Below are positions 7,658 through 16,108 of a DNA stretch of 64,000 nucleotides, in pieces. The notes beneath the pieces were generated by a model, which ran no database searches, had not been told where the DNA came from, and was given only the letters and a program-made list of their open reading frames with translations. Position 1 is the first letter of the stretch. Every line of letters starts with the position of its first letter. The stretch comes from Hoeflea sp. (lineage in GTDB: Bacteria > Pseudomonadota > Alphaproteobacteria > Rhizobiales > Rhizobiaceae): contig JAHRFE010000020.1 in assembly GCA_019084245.1 (NCBI GenBank), forward strand, positions 1 to 64,000, written 5' to 3'. Both the position numbers and the translations under genes were made by a program.

Positions 7658-8806
7658 ATGACCAGCTGCAACGTCTGCTCCAGTGACCTTGGATCGCCGG
7701 TTTACCGCGGTGGCGAGCGGAGTTCGCTGACCACCATGAACAAGTTCGTTCCAGGGCAGACCCGGATTTTCCATTGCCGGATCTGCGATCATGTCCAGAC
7801 CGAGGAACTGCCGGATCTCGAACGGTTTTACGCCGAGGAATACTCGATCAACGAAGCTGGCGTCGAGGATGACCAGCTTTACGAAATCCGGGACGGCAAG
7901 GAAATCTACCGCTCCGAGCATCAGGCCGCGGTCGCGCTGAACAAGCTCGACCTCACCGGACACCCGAAGATACTCGACTATGGCTCAGCCAAGGGCGCAA
8001 CGCTGCGCCGGATTGTCGAGGCGAGCCCCAACGTCGAACCTTATCTGTTCGACGTGACCGACAAGTATCAGTCCTACTGGAAGAACTTTCCGAAGCCGGC
8101 AAGATGGGCGTCGCACCGGCCCGACCCGGCCTGGGCGGGAACGCTCGACGCCGTGCTGTCGTTCTATGCGCTCGAACACATCCCGCATCTGGGAGAAGTG
8201 CTGGCCGAGATCAGGACGCTGCTGCGCCCCGGCGGGACCTTCTATTTCATCGTTCCCAATCTTTACGCCAACTGGGCCGATTTCATCGTCGCCGACCATG
8301 TCAACCATTTCAGCCGCCGCTCGCTGACAATGATGCTCGAGGCAGCGGGTTTCAGCGACATCACGATCGACGAGACAGCGCATGCGTCAGCTTTCGTGGT
8401 CACCTGCAAAGCCGCCGATCCGGAAACCCGCACGGCCGAGGCGATCCCCGGATCGAAAGCCGCTGTCGAGCAGCTTGCCGCGTTCTGGTCAACCGCGCGC
8501 GAGCGGATCGCGGAGCAGGAACGCGGCCTTGATGCAGACGCACGGGTTGCGATCTACGGCGCCGGGATCTACGGCAATTTCATCCTCTCCTGCCTGTCGC
8601 ATCCCGACCGCGTTGCCTGTTTTGTCGACCAGAACCGGTTCCTGCATGGCACGAAGCTGAACGGGCTGGAGATCCGCAAGCCAGATGATGCGCCGGGCGA
8701 TCTCGCCGCGATCTTTGCCGGCCTCAATCCGCTGCATGCGCGCCGCATCCTCGCCTCGGTCGAGAGCCTGCAGTCACGCAACATCCCCTTCTTCTTTCTC
8801 GATTGA
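7658..8806 (+). CDS. class I SAM-dependent methyltransferase, sugar C-methyltransferase-like architecture
   Basis: The 382-residue protein has three parts. An N-terminal zinc-ribbon-like module carries Cys4, Cys7, Cys40 and Cys43. A Rossmann methyltransferase domain follows, with motif I LDYGSAKG (106-113), a DAVLSFYALEHIPH post-motif and LLRPGGTFYFIVPN. A C-terminal domain has its own dinucleotide-like motif VAIYGAGIYG (297-306). This layout, together with HVNHFS near 214, matches the deoxysugar C-methyltransferase group (methyltransferase 12/13/14 domains, TylCIII-like). Members methylate NDP-sugars, but relatives act on other substrates. The start at 7658 lies 2 bp after the dioxygenase stop; translation is probably coupled. 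Confidence 0.85.
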   Translation: MTSCNVCSSDLGSPVYRGGERSSLTTMNKFVPGQTRIFHCRICDHVQTEELPDLERFYAEEYSINEAGVEDDQLYEIRDGKEIYRSEHQAAVALNKLDLTGHPKILDYGSAKGATLRRIVEASPNVEPYLFDVTDKYQSYWKNFPKPARWASHRPDPAWAGTLDAVLSFYALEHIPHLGEVLAEIRTLLRPGGTFYFIVPNLYANWADFIVADHVNHFSRRSLTMMLEAAGFSDITIDETAHASAFVVTCKAADPETRTAEAIPGSKAAVEQLAAFWSTARERIAEQERGLDADARVAIYGAGIYGNFILSCLSHPDRVACFVDQNRFLHGTKLNGLEIRKPDDAPGDLAAIFAGLNPLHARRILASVESLQSRNIPFFFLD

Positions 8807-8828
8807 GGCCATTGCCGAGGAACTGCCA

Positions 8829-9554
8829 ATGGAAAACCTGGACGCTGTCGCCGACAAGTATCTGGCCGATCCTTCCGTCGAGATCGAAAACGACCTGATC
8901 ATGAACTGGTATCCGAAACGGATCGGCGACCGGGTCGGGCATGTCGGCGCGCTGCTCGAACTGGGCCTCGGCCATGGCTACACTGTGCCCTATTTCGCCC
9001 GGATGACCGATCACCATGAAGTGGTTGAGGGATCGCAACGGGTGATCGACCATTTCCGCTCGAAGAACCCCTGGTACAAGGGCCGGCTGGTCCAGGACTA
9101 TTTCGAGACCTACACGCCGGACCGGCGCTTCGATGTGATCGTCATGGGCTTCGTGCTCGAGCATGTCGAGGATCCCCGAGCCATCCTGGAACGCTACCGC
9201 TCCTTTCTCGCGCCCGGCGGCCGGATCTTTGTGGCCGTGCCGAACGCCAAGTCGCTCAACCGGCGGCTCGGCCTGGAGATGGGCATGATCGGCGACATCT
9301 ACGATCTCAACGCCACAGATCATCTGCTCGGCCACAAGCGCAACTACTGCCGCGACACCCTGCGCGCCGATGTCGAAGCCGCGGGATACCGCACCACGCT
9401 GGAAGAGGGCATCTATCTCAAACCGCTGCCCCTGGGCGTGCTCAAGACGCTTGACGACATGGAAGCCAATCTGCAGGCGATGCTGAAGGTCGGCGTCGAT
9501 TTCCCCGATCTCTGCGTGGCGCTGCTGTTCGAACTCGAGGCAGCCGGTGGCTGA
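8829..9554 (+). CDS. class I SAM-dependent methyltransferase
   Basis: A 241-residue methyltransferase: motif I LLELGLGHGYTVPYFA, acidic residue region VVEGSQRVID, FDVIVMGFVLEHVEDP (motif IV-like) and LAPGGRIFVAVPN. This is a single-domain UbiE/methyltransferase-11/23 type enzyme that usually methylates O or N atoms of small molecules. The DATDHLLGHKRNYCRDTL segment with two histidines is common in glycan and natural-product methyltransferases. ATG 8829 follows GAGGAA. The gene sits third in the compact operon and its last 8 bases overlap the next gene. Substrate not predictable. Confidence 0.84.
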   Translation: MENLDAVADKYLADPSVEIENDLIMNWYPKRIGDRVGHVGALLELGLGHGYTVPYFARMTDHHEVVEGSQRVIDHFRSKNPWYKGRLVQDYFETYTPDRRFDVIVMGFVLEHVEDPRAILERYRSFLAPGGRIFVAVPNAKSLNRRLGLEMGMIGDIYDLNATDHLLGHKRNYCRDTLRADVEAAGYRTTLEEGIYLKPLPLGVLKTLDDMEANLQAMLKVGVDFPDLCVALLFELEAAGG

Positions 9555-10527
9555 AAAGCAAACCACCGTCGCGGTCACCGGCGTCGGCGCGCTGATCGGC
9601 CAGGGCATTGCGCGCTCGCTGCATCCGGGCGGCAGGGCGCGGATTGTCGGCGTCGACCGCAGGATCACGCCGTTTTCCCGGACATTTTGCGATGCCGTGG
9701 AGCAGAAGCCCGCGGTTGACGAAACCTCCCCGGCCTATCTCGATTTCTGGCGCGAGCTGGTGGAACAGCATGGCGTCGAACTGATCCTGCCGGGCCTCAG
9801 TGTCGACATGGATTTCTTCAATGGCAACCGGGCCGCGTTCCGCGACATGGGTGTTAAGATCGCGCTGAACAGCGAGACCCTGATTTCGCTTTGCGCCGAC
9901 AAGTACGATTTTCAGGCCGCCTATGGCGCTGCCGGATTTCCCGTCATCCCGTCGGCGCGTCCCGAAAGCTGGGAAGCGGCCCTCTCCGGGCTGGGGCCTG
10001 CGCCGCTTTTGCTCAAGCCACGACGCGGCGAGGGATCGGCCGGGATCGTGCGGCTGAGCGATGCGGAGGATTTTGCCTACTGGACCCGGCGCAACGGCGA
10101 CAACTGGCTGATCCAGACGATTGTCGGGGCGGACGCGGATGAATACACGGTCGGCATCTACGGATTGGGCGATGGCGCCTATGTGGGCCCGATCATCATG
10201 CGCCGCAGGCTGACGCGCTCCGGCCATACCGGCGAGGCCGAGGTCCTGGATCATCCGGTGATCGCCGAATTGACCGGCCGCATCGCACACCGGTTTCAAC
10301 CCGTTGGTCCGACAAATCTGCAGTTCCGGATCGAGGGGGACACGCCGTATCTGCTTGAGATCAACCCTCGGTTCTCCAGCAGCTGTTCGCTTCGCGCGGC
10401 GTTCGGCTTTGTCGAGGCCGAGATGTGCATCGATCATCTCATCGAAGGCAGGATGCCGGACCAGCCAGTGATCCGGCATGGCTTTGCGCATCGCTACAAT
10501 GAGGATTTCATCGGGGAGCATTCCTAG
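9547..10527 (+). CDS. ATP-grasp domain protein (carbamoyl-phosphate synthase large subunit-like)
   Basis: The 326-residue protein starts with a Rossmann-like pre-ATP-grasp region (VAVTGVGALIGQGIARSL) and continues with an ATP-grasp fold: LLLKPRRGEGSAGIVRL as the first nucleotide-binding segment, WLIQTIVGADADEYTVGIYG, and NLQFRIEGDTPYLLEINPRFSSSCSLRAAFG with the Glu and Asn magnesium ligands in LLEINPR. Such CarB-like single-module enzymes activate a carboxylate as an acyl phosphate for attack by an amine or thiol. GTG 9547 overlaps the preceding gene by 8 bp. In this operon it could add an amino acid or amine to the oxidised/methylated product; this is inference. Confidence 0.85.
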   Translation: MAEKQTTVAVTGVGALIGQGIARSLHPGGRARIVGVDRRITPFSRTFCDAVEQKPAVDETSPAYLDFWRELVEQHGVELILPGLSVDMDFFNGNRAAFRDMGVKIALNSETLISLCADKYDFQAAYGAAGFPVIPSARPESWEAALSGLGPAPLLLKPRRGEGSAGIVRLSDAEDFAYWTRRNGDNWLIQTIVGADADEYTVGIYGLGDGAYVGPIIMRRRLTRSGHTGEAEVLDHPVIAELTGRIAHRFQPVGPTNLQFRIEGDTPYLLEINPRFSSSCSLRAAFGFVEAEMCIDHLIEGRMPDQPVIRHGFAHRYNEDFIGEHS

Positions 10528-10528
10528 G

Positions 10529-11215
10529 GTGCTGGCGATCCTGTCTGACATTCACGCCAACCTGGCGGCGCTTGAAGCGGTGCTGGCGGATGCGCGCGCG
10601 CGCGGATGCGACCGGTTCATCTGCCTGGGCGATGTCGTGGGCTACAATGCGGAGCCGGAGGAATGCTGCCGGTTGCTGATGGAGAATGGCGTTGTCAATA
10701 TCCTGGGCAATCACGACAGCTACATCACCACAGGCGAAAACTGCACCCGGTCTAAGGTGGTGGCCGGGATTATCGATGATCACCGCACCCGGCTGTCGCC
10801 TCAGAGCATTGCCTGGCTCGGCCGCTCTGCGCCTCTGATCCGCGACGGCGATGTGTTGATGGTGCATGGCGGGCCGGACGATCCGCTCGACCAGTATGTG
10901 CGGGAAGTGGACGCCACCATCTTCCCCGACGACGTGAACGTGCTGTTTGTCGGCCACACCCATGTGCAGATCTCTCACAGCTTCGGGGAGAAGCTGTTTT
11001 GCAATCCGGGTTCGGTGGGCCAGCCGCGCGACGGGGATCCGCGCGCGGCCTATGCGATCTGGCATGACAGGCAACTGAGCCTTCATCGTGTCGACTATGA
11101 CATCGAGCGGACAATCGCGGTGATGATGGAGCGCGGCTACGAACCGTTTCTCGCCCGCGGCCTGCCGCAGGGCGCCCAGATCAACGGACGGATCGATACG
11201 ATCATAGTCCGCTGA
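10529..11215 (+). CDS. metallophosphoesterase (calcineurin-like, YfcE/MJ0936-type)
   Basis: The protein shows the full calcineurin-like set: LSDIHANLAAL (D-x-H), GDVVGYNAEP (GD), ILGNHDSY (GNHD), MVHGGPDD and FVGHTHVQ (GHTH), so two metal ions should be bound. Length is about 228 residues, usual for small stand-alone phosphodiesterases/phosphatases. I favour GTG 10529, one base after the stop of the ATP-grasp gene and downstream of GGGGAG; an in-frame ATG at 10499 is possible but would overlap and lacks a ribosome site. It closes the operon and may hydrolyse a phosphorylated intermediate or regulate a nucleotide signal. Specific substrate unknown. Confidence 0.86.
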   Translation: MLAILSDIHANLAALEAVLADARARGCDRFICLGDVVGYNAEPEECCRLLMENGVVNILGNHDSYITTGENCTRSKVVAGIIDDHRTRLSPQSIAWLGRSAPLIRDGDVLMVHGGPDDPLDQYVREVDATIFPDDVNVLFVGHTHVQISHSFGEKLFCNPGSVGQPRDGDPRAAYAIWHDRQLSLHRVDYDIERTIAVMMERGYEPFLARGLPQGAQINGRIDTIIVR

Positions 11216-11258
11216 CAGGCAGGCGGTACCGCAGTCGGTCCCATTCCACCTGACCCGA

Positions 11259-11507
11259 TCAAAGCGTCGCGGTGCTGTTGTCCTCAATGGAATCGGGATC
11301 CGATCCAAGCTTCTCCAGCGCCAGATCGAGCTGCTTGAGGTCGTCGCCGGTTTCAACGTCATCGACCATGGCGCTTTCGCTTGCCGCACGCATTTCGGCG
11401 CGGGCGTCCTGACGCAATTTCTCAAGCTGGCTGATCTTCTCGGACTTCGCGAGCTCCGGATCTTCGACAATCTTGCTGATGACGTCGGTGATGTTCTGGT
11501 GAACCAT
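11259..11507 (-). CDS. small charged hypothetical protein
   Basis: An 82-residue acidic protein (MVHQNITDVISKIVEDPELA start) predicted to be mostly helical, with heptad-like spacing in the LEKLRQDARAEMRAA region. No family recognised. The second of two close ATGs (11507) is favoured because AAAGGA sits about eight bases before it. It stands alone between the metallophosphoesterase (convergent) and the Lrp regulator. The codon pattern and ribosome site suggest it is real, but function is unknown. Confidence 0.6.
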   Translation of the reverse strand: MVHQNITDVISKIVEDPELAKSEKISQLEKLRQDARAEMRAASESAMVDDVETGDDLKQLDLALEKLGSDPDSIEDNSTATL

Positions 11508-11720
11508 GGGTTTCATCCTTTCGCGAAAGCAAGCCTGATGACAGGCAGCGGAAACCACCGCCACATCGTGCCGGTTGTCCTGTTCAACGCGGCAGAAGCG
11601 CTCCGGTTCCATCCTGCACCAAGCCCCTGCCCTTCCGGGTACCATCACCTGCTGGGGAAGATTTCCTGATGATCGGGTCGCGCGCCTCTGAAGGCGTCGG
11701 AACCTGTGACCGGGTATGGC

Positions 11721-12164
11721 TCAAGGCCGCTTCAACGGCCGCCGGGTTGAAAGATACAGGTTGGTCTCGCTTGAGGTGATGCCCTCGAACCTGCGAATGC
11801 GCACCAGCGTGTCGTCGAGTTCCTGCAGCGTATCGGTCGCCAGTTCGACGATCAGGTCCCAGCGGCCGTTGGTCGAATGCACCACCTGCACGGCAGGCAT
11901 TCCCTGCAGAAGGGCGATGATCCGTTCGGTCCCCCTACCCTCGATGCCGATCAGCGTCAGTCCCCGCACCGGCGCCGCCGAGACATCGGCGCGGGTGAGA
12001 ACCGTGAAACCGGCGATCTCGCCGCTGGCCATCAGCCGTTCGATGCGGCTGCGCACCGTGGCGCGCGCCAGCTTCAGCCGGGTGGCGAGGTCGGAAATTG
12101 AGGCGCGGCCGTCGCGCCTGAGTTCGGCGATCAGGCGGATGTCGATGTCGTCCAGATTAGACAT
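11721..12164 (-). CDS. Lrp/AsnC family transcriptional regulator of arginine catabolism (probable)
   Basis: A 147-residue Lrp/AsnC protein: N-terminal winged helix (DDIDIRLIAELRRDGRASIS...LARATVRSRIERL, residues 5-45) and a C-terminal RAM effector domain (VRGLTLIGIEG...VHSTNGRWDLIVEL). It is transcribed divergently from arginase and ornithine cyclodeaminase, the classic arrangement for a local Lrp-type activator that senses an amino acid such as arginine or ornithine in rhizobia and agrobacteria. Effector and autoregulation are inferred from position and family. Confidence 0.86.
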   Translation of the reverse strand: MSNLDDIDIRLIAELRRDGRASISDLATRLKLARATVRSRIERLMASGEIAGFTVLTRADVSAAPVRGLTLIGIEGRGTERIIALLQGMPAVQVVHSTNGRWDLIVELATDTLQELDDTLVRIRRFEGITSSETNLYLSTRRPLKRP

Positions 12165-12410
12165 GAGGTGTTACCGATCTGATGCATTGGCTTTTCGAAT
12201 TGGTCATAAACCTGGAATTCAATTGTGCAAAGAGCGAATTCTGGGACCGCAGTCTGAAAGAATGCAATGGAAGCGCGACCTCTGCGCCGGGACGATTTGC
12301 CAAAATGGCAAGACGGACTGACACAAGCGCTGTTTTGGCCTGCTGAACGGCAAAATTCCCCCTTCAAACCGCCAGCCGCCTCTGCGACGGGTTGGAAAAG
12401 AGGGAACATC
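12165..12410. promoter_or_regulatory. divergent lrp / arginase control region
   Basis: The 246-bp gap holds both promoters. It includes AT-rich half-site-like repeats of GAATT (near 12197, 12211 and 12236), spaced at intervals compatible with a wrapped Lrp-type octamer, but no single strict palindrome. The arginase ribosome site GAGGGAA lies just before 12411. Confidence 0.4.
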
Positions 12411-13334
12411 ATGAACCAGCATTGCATCATGGTCGGCGCACCCGTCGACAGCGGACAATCCAATCCGGGCTGCCTGATGGGGCCGGCGTCCTACCGGGTG
12501 GCGGGCCTCGCCGCCACGCTTGAGGAACTCGGCTTCATCGTCATCGATCGCGGCGACGTGACGCCGAGGCCGGCCGAAGCGGCCCGCTGCCCAAATCCGG
12601 CGGTGCATCACCTGGCGGAGACAGTTGCCTGGACCAATGCGCTTGCCGCGGCCGCCCGCGGCGCCATGGACGCGGGATTCCCGATCTTCCTCGGGGGCGA
12701 TCACAGCCTGTCGCTCGGCACGGTGGCAGGCGTCGCGGCCCATGCGGCGGATCAGGGCCGGCCGCTATTCGTGCTTTGGCTCGATGCGCACAGCGATTTT
12801 CACACGCCGGTGACCACCAGGTCCGGCAATCTGCATGGCACGCCCGTCGCCTATATCGCCGGCTGCAGCGGCTTTGACGCCTTCCCGCCGTTTCCGGCGC
12901 CCGTGCCGGTGGAGCGGATCTGCCTGTTCGGCATCCGCTCGGTCGATCCGGACGAGCGCGCGGCGCTGCGCGATCACCGGCTCACGCCGGTGGACATGCG
13001 CGAGTTGGACGAGCGCGGCTTCGTGGCCCCGCTGAAGGGCTTTCTCGACACAGTCCGTGAGGCAAACGGGCTTCTGCATGTGTCGCTCGACGTCGATTTT
13101 CTCGATCCCGCGATTGCGCCGGCGGTCGGGACCACGGTGCCCGGCGGCGCGACGTTCCGGGAAGCCCATCTGGTGATGGAGATGCTGCATGAGTCCGGTC
13201 TTGTGAGCTCCCTCGACCTGGTCGAGCTCAATCCGTTTCTCGACGAGCGCGGCCGCACAGCGCGGCTGATGGTCGACCTCACCGCAAGCCTGATGGGGCG
13301 CAAGGTGTTCGACCGCGTCAACCGCGGCGCCTGA
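12411..13334 (+). CDS. rocF: arginase
   Basis: The 307-residue enzyme carries the ureohydrolase metal motifs: FLGGDHSLSLG with His98, WLDAHSDFHTP (DAHxDxH) and HVSLDVDFLDPAIAP (DxDxxDP), which hold the two manganese ions. It hydrolyses arginine to ornithine and urea in the cytoplasm. ATG 12411 follows GAGGGAA; a longer frame upstream lies in the promoter region. The next gene, ornithine cyclodeaminase, uses its product, so the pair converts arginine to proline, urea and ammonia. In agrobacteria the equivalent genes are called arcA and arcB. Confidence 0.92.
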   Translation: MNQHCIMVGAPVDSGQSNPGCLMGPASYRVAGLAATLEELGFIVIDRGDVTPRPAEAARCPNPAVHHLAETVAWTNALAAAARGAMDAGFPIFLGGDHSLSLGTVAGVAAHAADQGRPLFVLWLDAHSDFHTPVTTRSGNLHGTPVAYIAGCSGFDAFPPFPAPVPVERICLFGIRSVDPDERAALRDHRLTPVDMRELDERGFVAPLKGFLDTVREANGLLHVSLDVDFLDPAIAPAVGTTVPGGATFREAHLVMEMLHESGLVSSLDLVELNPFLDERGRTARLMVDLTASLMGRKVFDRVNRGA

Positions 13335-13371
13335 TTCTCATACGTCCGTCCCTTTCATCTGGAGACTACCC

Positions 13372-14430
13372 ATGACCCCGCCTTCCCACCTCGCCTATGT
13401 GCCGTTCATCAGCGTCGAAAACATGATGCGGCTGGTGCATTCCATCGGCGTCGAAACCGTGCTCAAGGAACTGGCCGACGCGATCGAGCATGATTTCACC
13501 CGCTGGCAATTGTTCGACAAGACCCCTCGGTTCGGTTGCCATTCGGAGACGGGGGTGATCGAGTTGATGCCGACCTCGGATGGCGAGTTCTACGGCTTCA
13601 AATATGTCAATGGCCATCCCACCAACACCAAGCAGGGCCTGCAGACGGTCACCGCCTTCGGGCTGCTGGCCAACGTGTCGTCGGGTTATCCGGTTCTGCT
13701 CTCGGAGATGACCGTGCTGACGGCGCTCAGGACTGCGGCGACTTCGGCGATGGCGGCGCGGCATCTCGCACCTAAGGGTGCCAAGGTGATGGCGCTGATC
13801 GGCAATGGCGCGCAGTCGGAATTCCAGGCGATGGCATTCAAGGCGGTCGTGGGCATCGAGGAAGTGCGGCTCTACGACATCGACGCCGCCGCTACCGCGA
13901 AATGCGCCCGCAACCTGGCCGGATCGGGGCTTAAAGTCACGGCCTGCCGGTCCTCGCAGGAAGCCATGGAGGGGGCACAGATCGTCACCACCTGCACCGC
14001 CGACAAGCAGTTCGCCACGATCCTGACCGACAATATGATCGGCGACGGCATTCACATCAACGCCATCGGCGGCGACTGCCCCGGCAAGACCGAACTGCAC
14101 AAGGACATCCTGCTGAGGTCGCAGATCTTCGTCGAATATCCGCCGCAGACGCGGATCGAGGGCGAGATCCAGCAGATGTCGGCCGACCATCCGGTGACGG
14201 AGCTGTGGCAGGTGATCACAGGCGAGGCGGAGGGCCGCACGTCAGCCTCGCAGATCACGCTGTTCGACGGCGTCGGCTTTGCCATCGAGGATTTCTCGGC
14301 ACTCAAATATGTGCATGAACGGGCGCTCAAGACCGGGCATTTCGTCCAGCTCGACATGATCGCCGATCCGGACGACCCGCGCGATCTGTTCGGCATGCTC
14401 ACGCGCGCCGGCGAACCGGCCTTAGCCTGA
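13372..14430 (+). CDS. ornithine cyclodeaminase
   Basis: A 352-residue member of the ornithine cyclodeaminase/mu-crystallin family, which deaminates ornithine to proline using bound NAD. Visible features are FGCHSETGVIELMPTSDGEFYGFKYVN at the substrate end, LLSEMTVLTALRTAATSAMAA, and the NAD-binding LIGNGAQSEFQAMAF (GxGxxS-like). Length matches bacterial OCDs. It starts 37 bp after arginase with GGAG at the right distance, so it is the second gene of the arginine catabolic operon. The symbol arcB/ocd is used in relatives. Confidence 0.92.
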   Translation: MTPPSHLAYVPFISVENMMRLVHSIGVETVLKELADAIEHDFTRWQLFDKTPRFGCHSETGVIELMPTSDGEFYGFKYVNGHPTNTKQGLQTVTAFGLLANVSSGYPVLLSEMTVLTALRTAATSAMAARHLAPKGAKVMALIGNGAQSEFQAMAFKAVVGIEEVRLYDIDAAATAKCARNLAGSGLKVTACRSSQEAMEGAQIVTTCTADKQFATILTDNMIGDGIHINAIGGDCPGKTELHKDILLRSQIFVEYPPQTRIEGEIQQMSADHPVTELWQVITGEAEGRTSASQITLFDGVGFAIEDFSALKYVHERALKTGHFVQLDMIADPDDPRDLFGMLTRAGEPALA

Positions 14431-14494
14431 CAGGTCAGACCAGAACAGCTCTGGCGGTCTTGGCGAACCGGGTGACAGCGGGTAAAGCAGCGGC

Positions 14495-14971
14495 ATGGAA
14501 CCTGCCGATACCCTGCCCATTCGCCTGCTGGTCGACGCCGACGCCTGCCCGGTGCGGGAGGAATGCGTCAAGGTGGCGCTGCGCCATGGCGTGCGCGTCA
14601 CCTTTGTCTCCAACAGCTTCTTCCGGATCGAGGCCGATCCGCTGGTCGAGCGCGAGATCGTGCCCGGCAATTTCGACGCCGCCGACGACCGCATCGTCGA
14701 CTATGTGACGCGGCGCGCCGTGGTGGTGACCGCCGACATCCTGCTCGCCGAACGCTGCCTGAAGGCGGAAGCAGCCGCGGTGATGAGCCACACCGGCAAG
14801 CCTTTCACCCATGATTCGATCGGCATGGCGGTGGCGACACGGTCGATCATGGCCGATCTGAGGGCTGGCGGCGCGCAGGTCGGAGGCCCAGCGCCGTTTT
14901 CGCGTCAGGACCGCTCGCGCTTTCTCTCGGCGCTGGATCTGGCGCTGGTGCGCTTGAAGCGCCACGGCTGA
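14495..14971 (+). CDS. YaiI/YqxD family (DUF188) protein
   Basis: The 158-residue protein matches the UPF0178/DUF188 family: RLLVDADACPVREEC at the N-terminus, VTFVSNSFFRIE, DAADDRIVDYV, VVVTADILLAERCL and the late GGPAPFSRQDRSRFLSALD. The acidic residues Asp (VDADACPV) and DDRI suggest a PIN-like nuclease fold, but no activity has been established. It lies 64 bp downstream of ornithine cyclodeaminase and may be read through from that operon or have its own promoter. Ribosome site is weak. Confidence 0.87.
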   Translation: MEPADTLPIRLLVDADACPVREECVKVALRHGVRVTFVSNSFFRIEADPLVEREIVPGNFDAADDRIVDYVTRRAVVVTADILLAERCLKAEAAAVMSHTGKPFTHDSIGMAVATRSIMADLRAGGAQVGGPAPFSRQDRSRFLSALDLALVRLKRHG

Positions 14972-15094
14972 CAAGGCTTTCACAGCCTGATTTTCACTCC
15001 CCACAAGGCAATGCGCCTTGCTTTCTGATTTATCTGGACAATCCGTGCCTCGCGCAGTCAACTGACGCAAAAGTCTGATCGGGGGATACGGACC

Positions 15095-16030
15095 ATGGCC
15101 TATGTGGACATGCTCAAGACATTTGTGCGCGTGTATGAACTCGGCAGCATGTCGGCGGCCGCGCGCGACCTCAGGGTTTCGGCCGCGGTTTCCTCAAGCC
15201 GAATCTCGGATCTGGAAAAAAGCCTCGGTGTCCGGTTGTTCAACCGCACCACGCGGAGCCTGCGCGCCACGGCCCATGGCGAACTGTTCTACAAGGGCGC
15301 GATCAAGATCCTCGATACGATCCGCGAGGTCGAAGGCGGGATTGCCGAGATCACCGCGCAGCCCAAAGGCACCTTGTTCATCTCCGCTCCGCTGGCGCTG
15401 GGCAAAAAGCTGGTGGCGCCGCTGATCCCGGGGTTCAAGCTCGACTATCCCGACATCAGCGTGCGGCTCAGACTGTCGGACCGCAAGGTCGACATCGCCC
15501 AGGAGGGGCTCGACGCGGCCTTCGTGCTCGGGCCGCTGCCGGATTCGGACATGCGGGTCCGGGCAATCCACGAATTCGAGCGCGTGCTGGTGGCTTCTCC
15601 CGGCTATATCAAGAAGCACGGCAAGCCTGAGACCGGTGACGAGATCATCGCCAAGGCGCACAAATGCCTGCTGCTTCGCTATCCCGGCGCCACCGAGTTT
15701 TACTGGAACCTGTTTGTCGATGGCGAGATCCGCGGCTTTCATCCCGAAGGCTCGCTCGAAAGCGATGATGGCGACGTGCTGACCGCCTGGGCGCTGGCCG
15801 GATGCGGCATCGTCAACAAGACCCGCTACGACGTCGCTACACAGCTCGATGCCGGTACGCTGGTAGAGGTCGCAAGCGCCACGCCGCCAACGCCGCAGCC
15901 ATTCTCCTGTCTTTATCCGCACAAGCGGCTGCAGGACCCGAAGGTCAAACTCTTCGTCGATCATGTGATCAAGGGGACAAGGGCGGAGATAGAGCGGGTG
16001 GCGGCTTCAACATCTTCCGGAAAAATTTGA
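15095..16030 (+). CDS. LysR family transcriptional regulator
   Basis: The 311-residue protein has the LysR N-terminal helix-turn-helix (FVRVYELGSMSAAARDLRVSAAVSSSRISDLEKSLGVRLFNRTTRSL, residues 8-55, read in pieces here) and a periplasmic-binding-like effector domain. It resembles the CrgA/DmlR group. It is followed in the same direction by allantoicase and a purine permease, so a role in purine catabolism is possible, but LysR proteins more often control divergent genes and nothing on the other side fits better. Target genes are therefore uncertain. Confidence 0.85.
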   Translation: MAYVDMLKTFVRVYELGSMSAAARDLRVSAAVSSSRISDLEKSLGVRLFNRTTRSLRATAHGELFYKGAIKILDTIREVEGGIAEITAQPKGTLFISAPLALGKKLVAPLIPGFKLDYPDISVRLRLSDRKVDIAQEGLDAAFVLGPLPDSDMRVRAIHEFERVLVASPGYIKKHGKPETGDEIIAKAHKCLLLRYPGATEFYWNLFVDGEIRGFHPEGSLESDDGDVLTAWALAGCGIVNKTRYDVATQLDAGTLVEVASATPPTPQPFSCLYPHKRLQDPKVKLFVDHVIKGTRAEIERVAASTSSGKI

Positions 16031-16108
16031 AACCGGAACTTATTTTCTTGCCATACTATGATCTGAATTCCGGACGGTCTGGTCCGGTCCGATTATGCCA
16101 GGAGTTAG

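Noticed and set aside
14435-15070. Minus-strand frame opposite the DUF188 gene
   Set aside because: The plus-strand DUF188 protein has the complete family pattern; the antisense frame has none.
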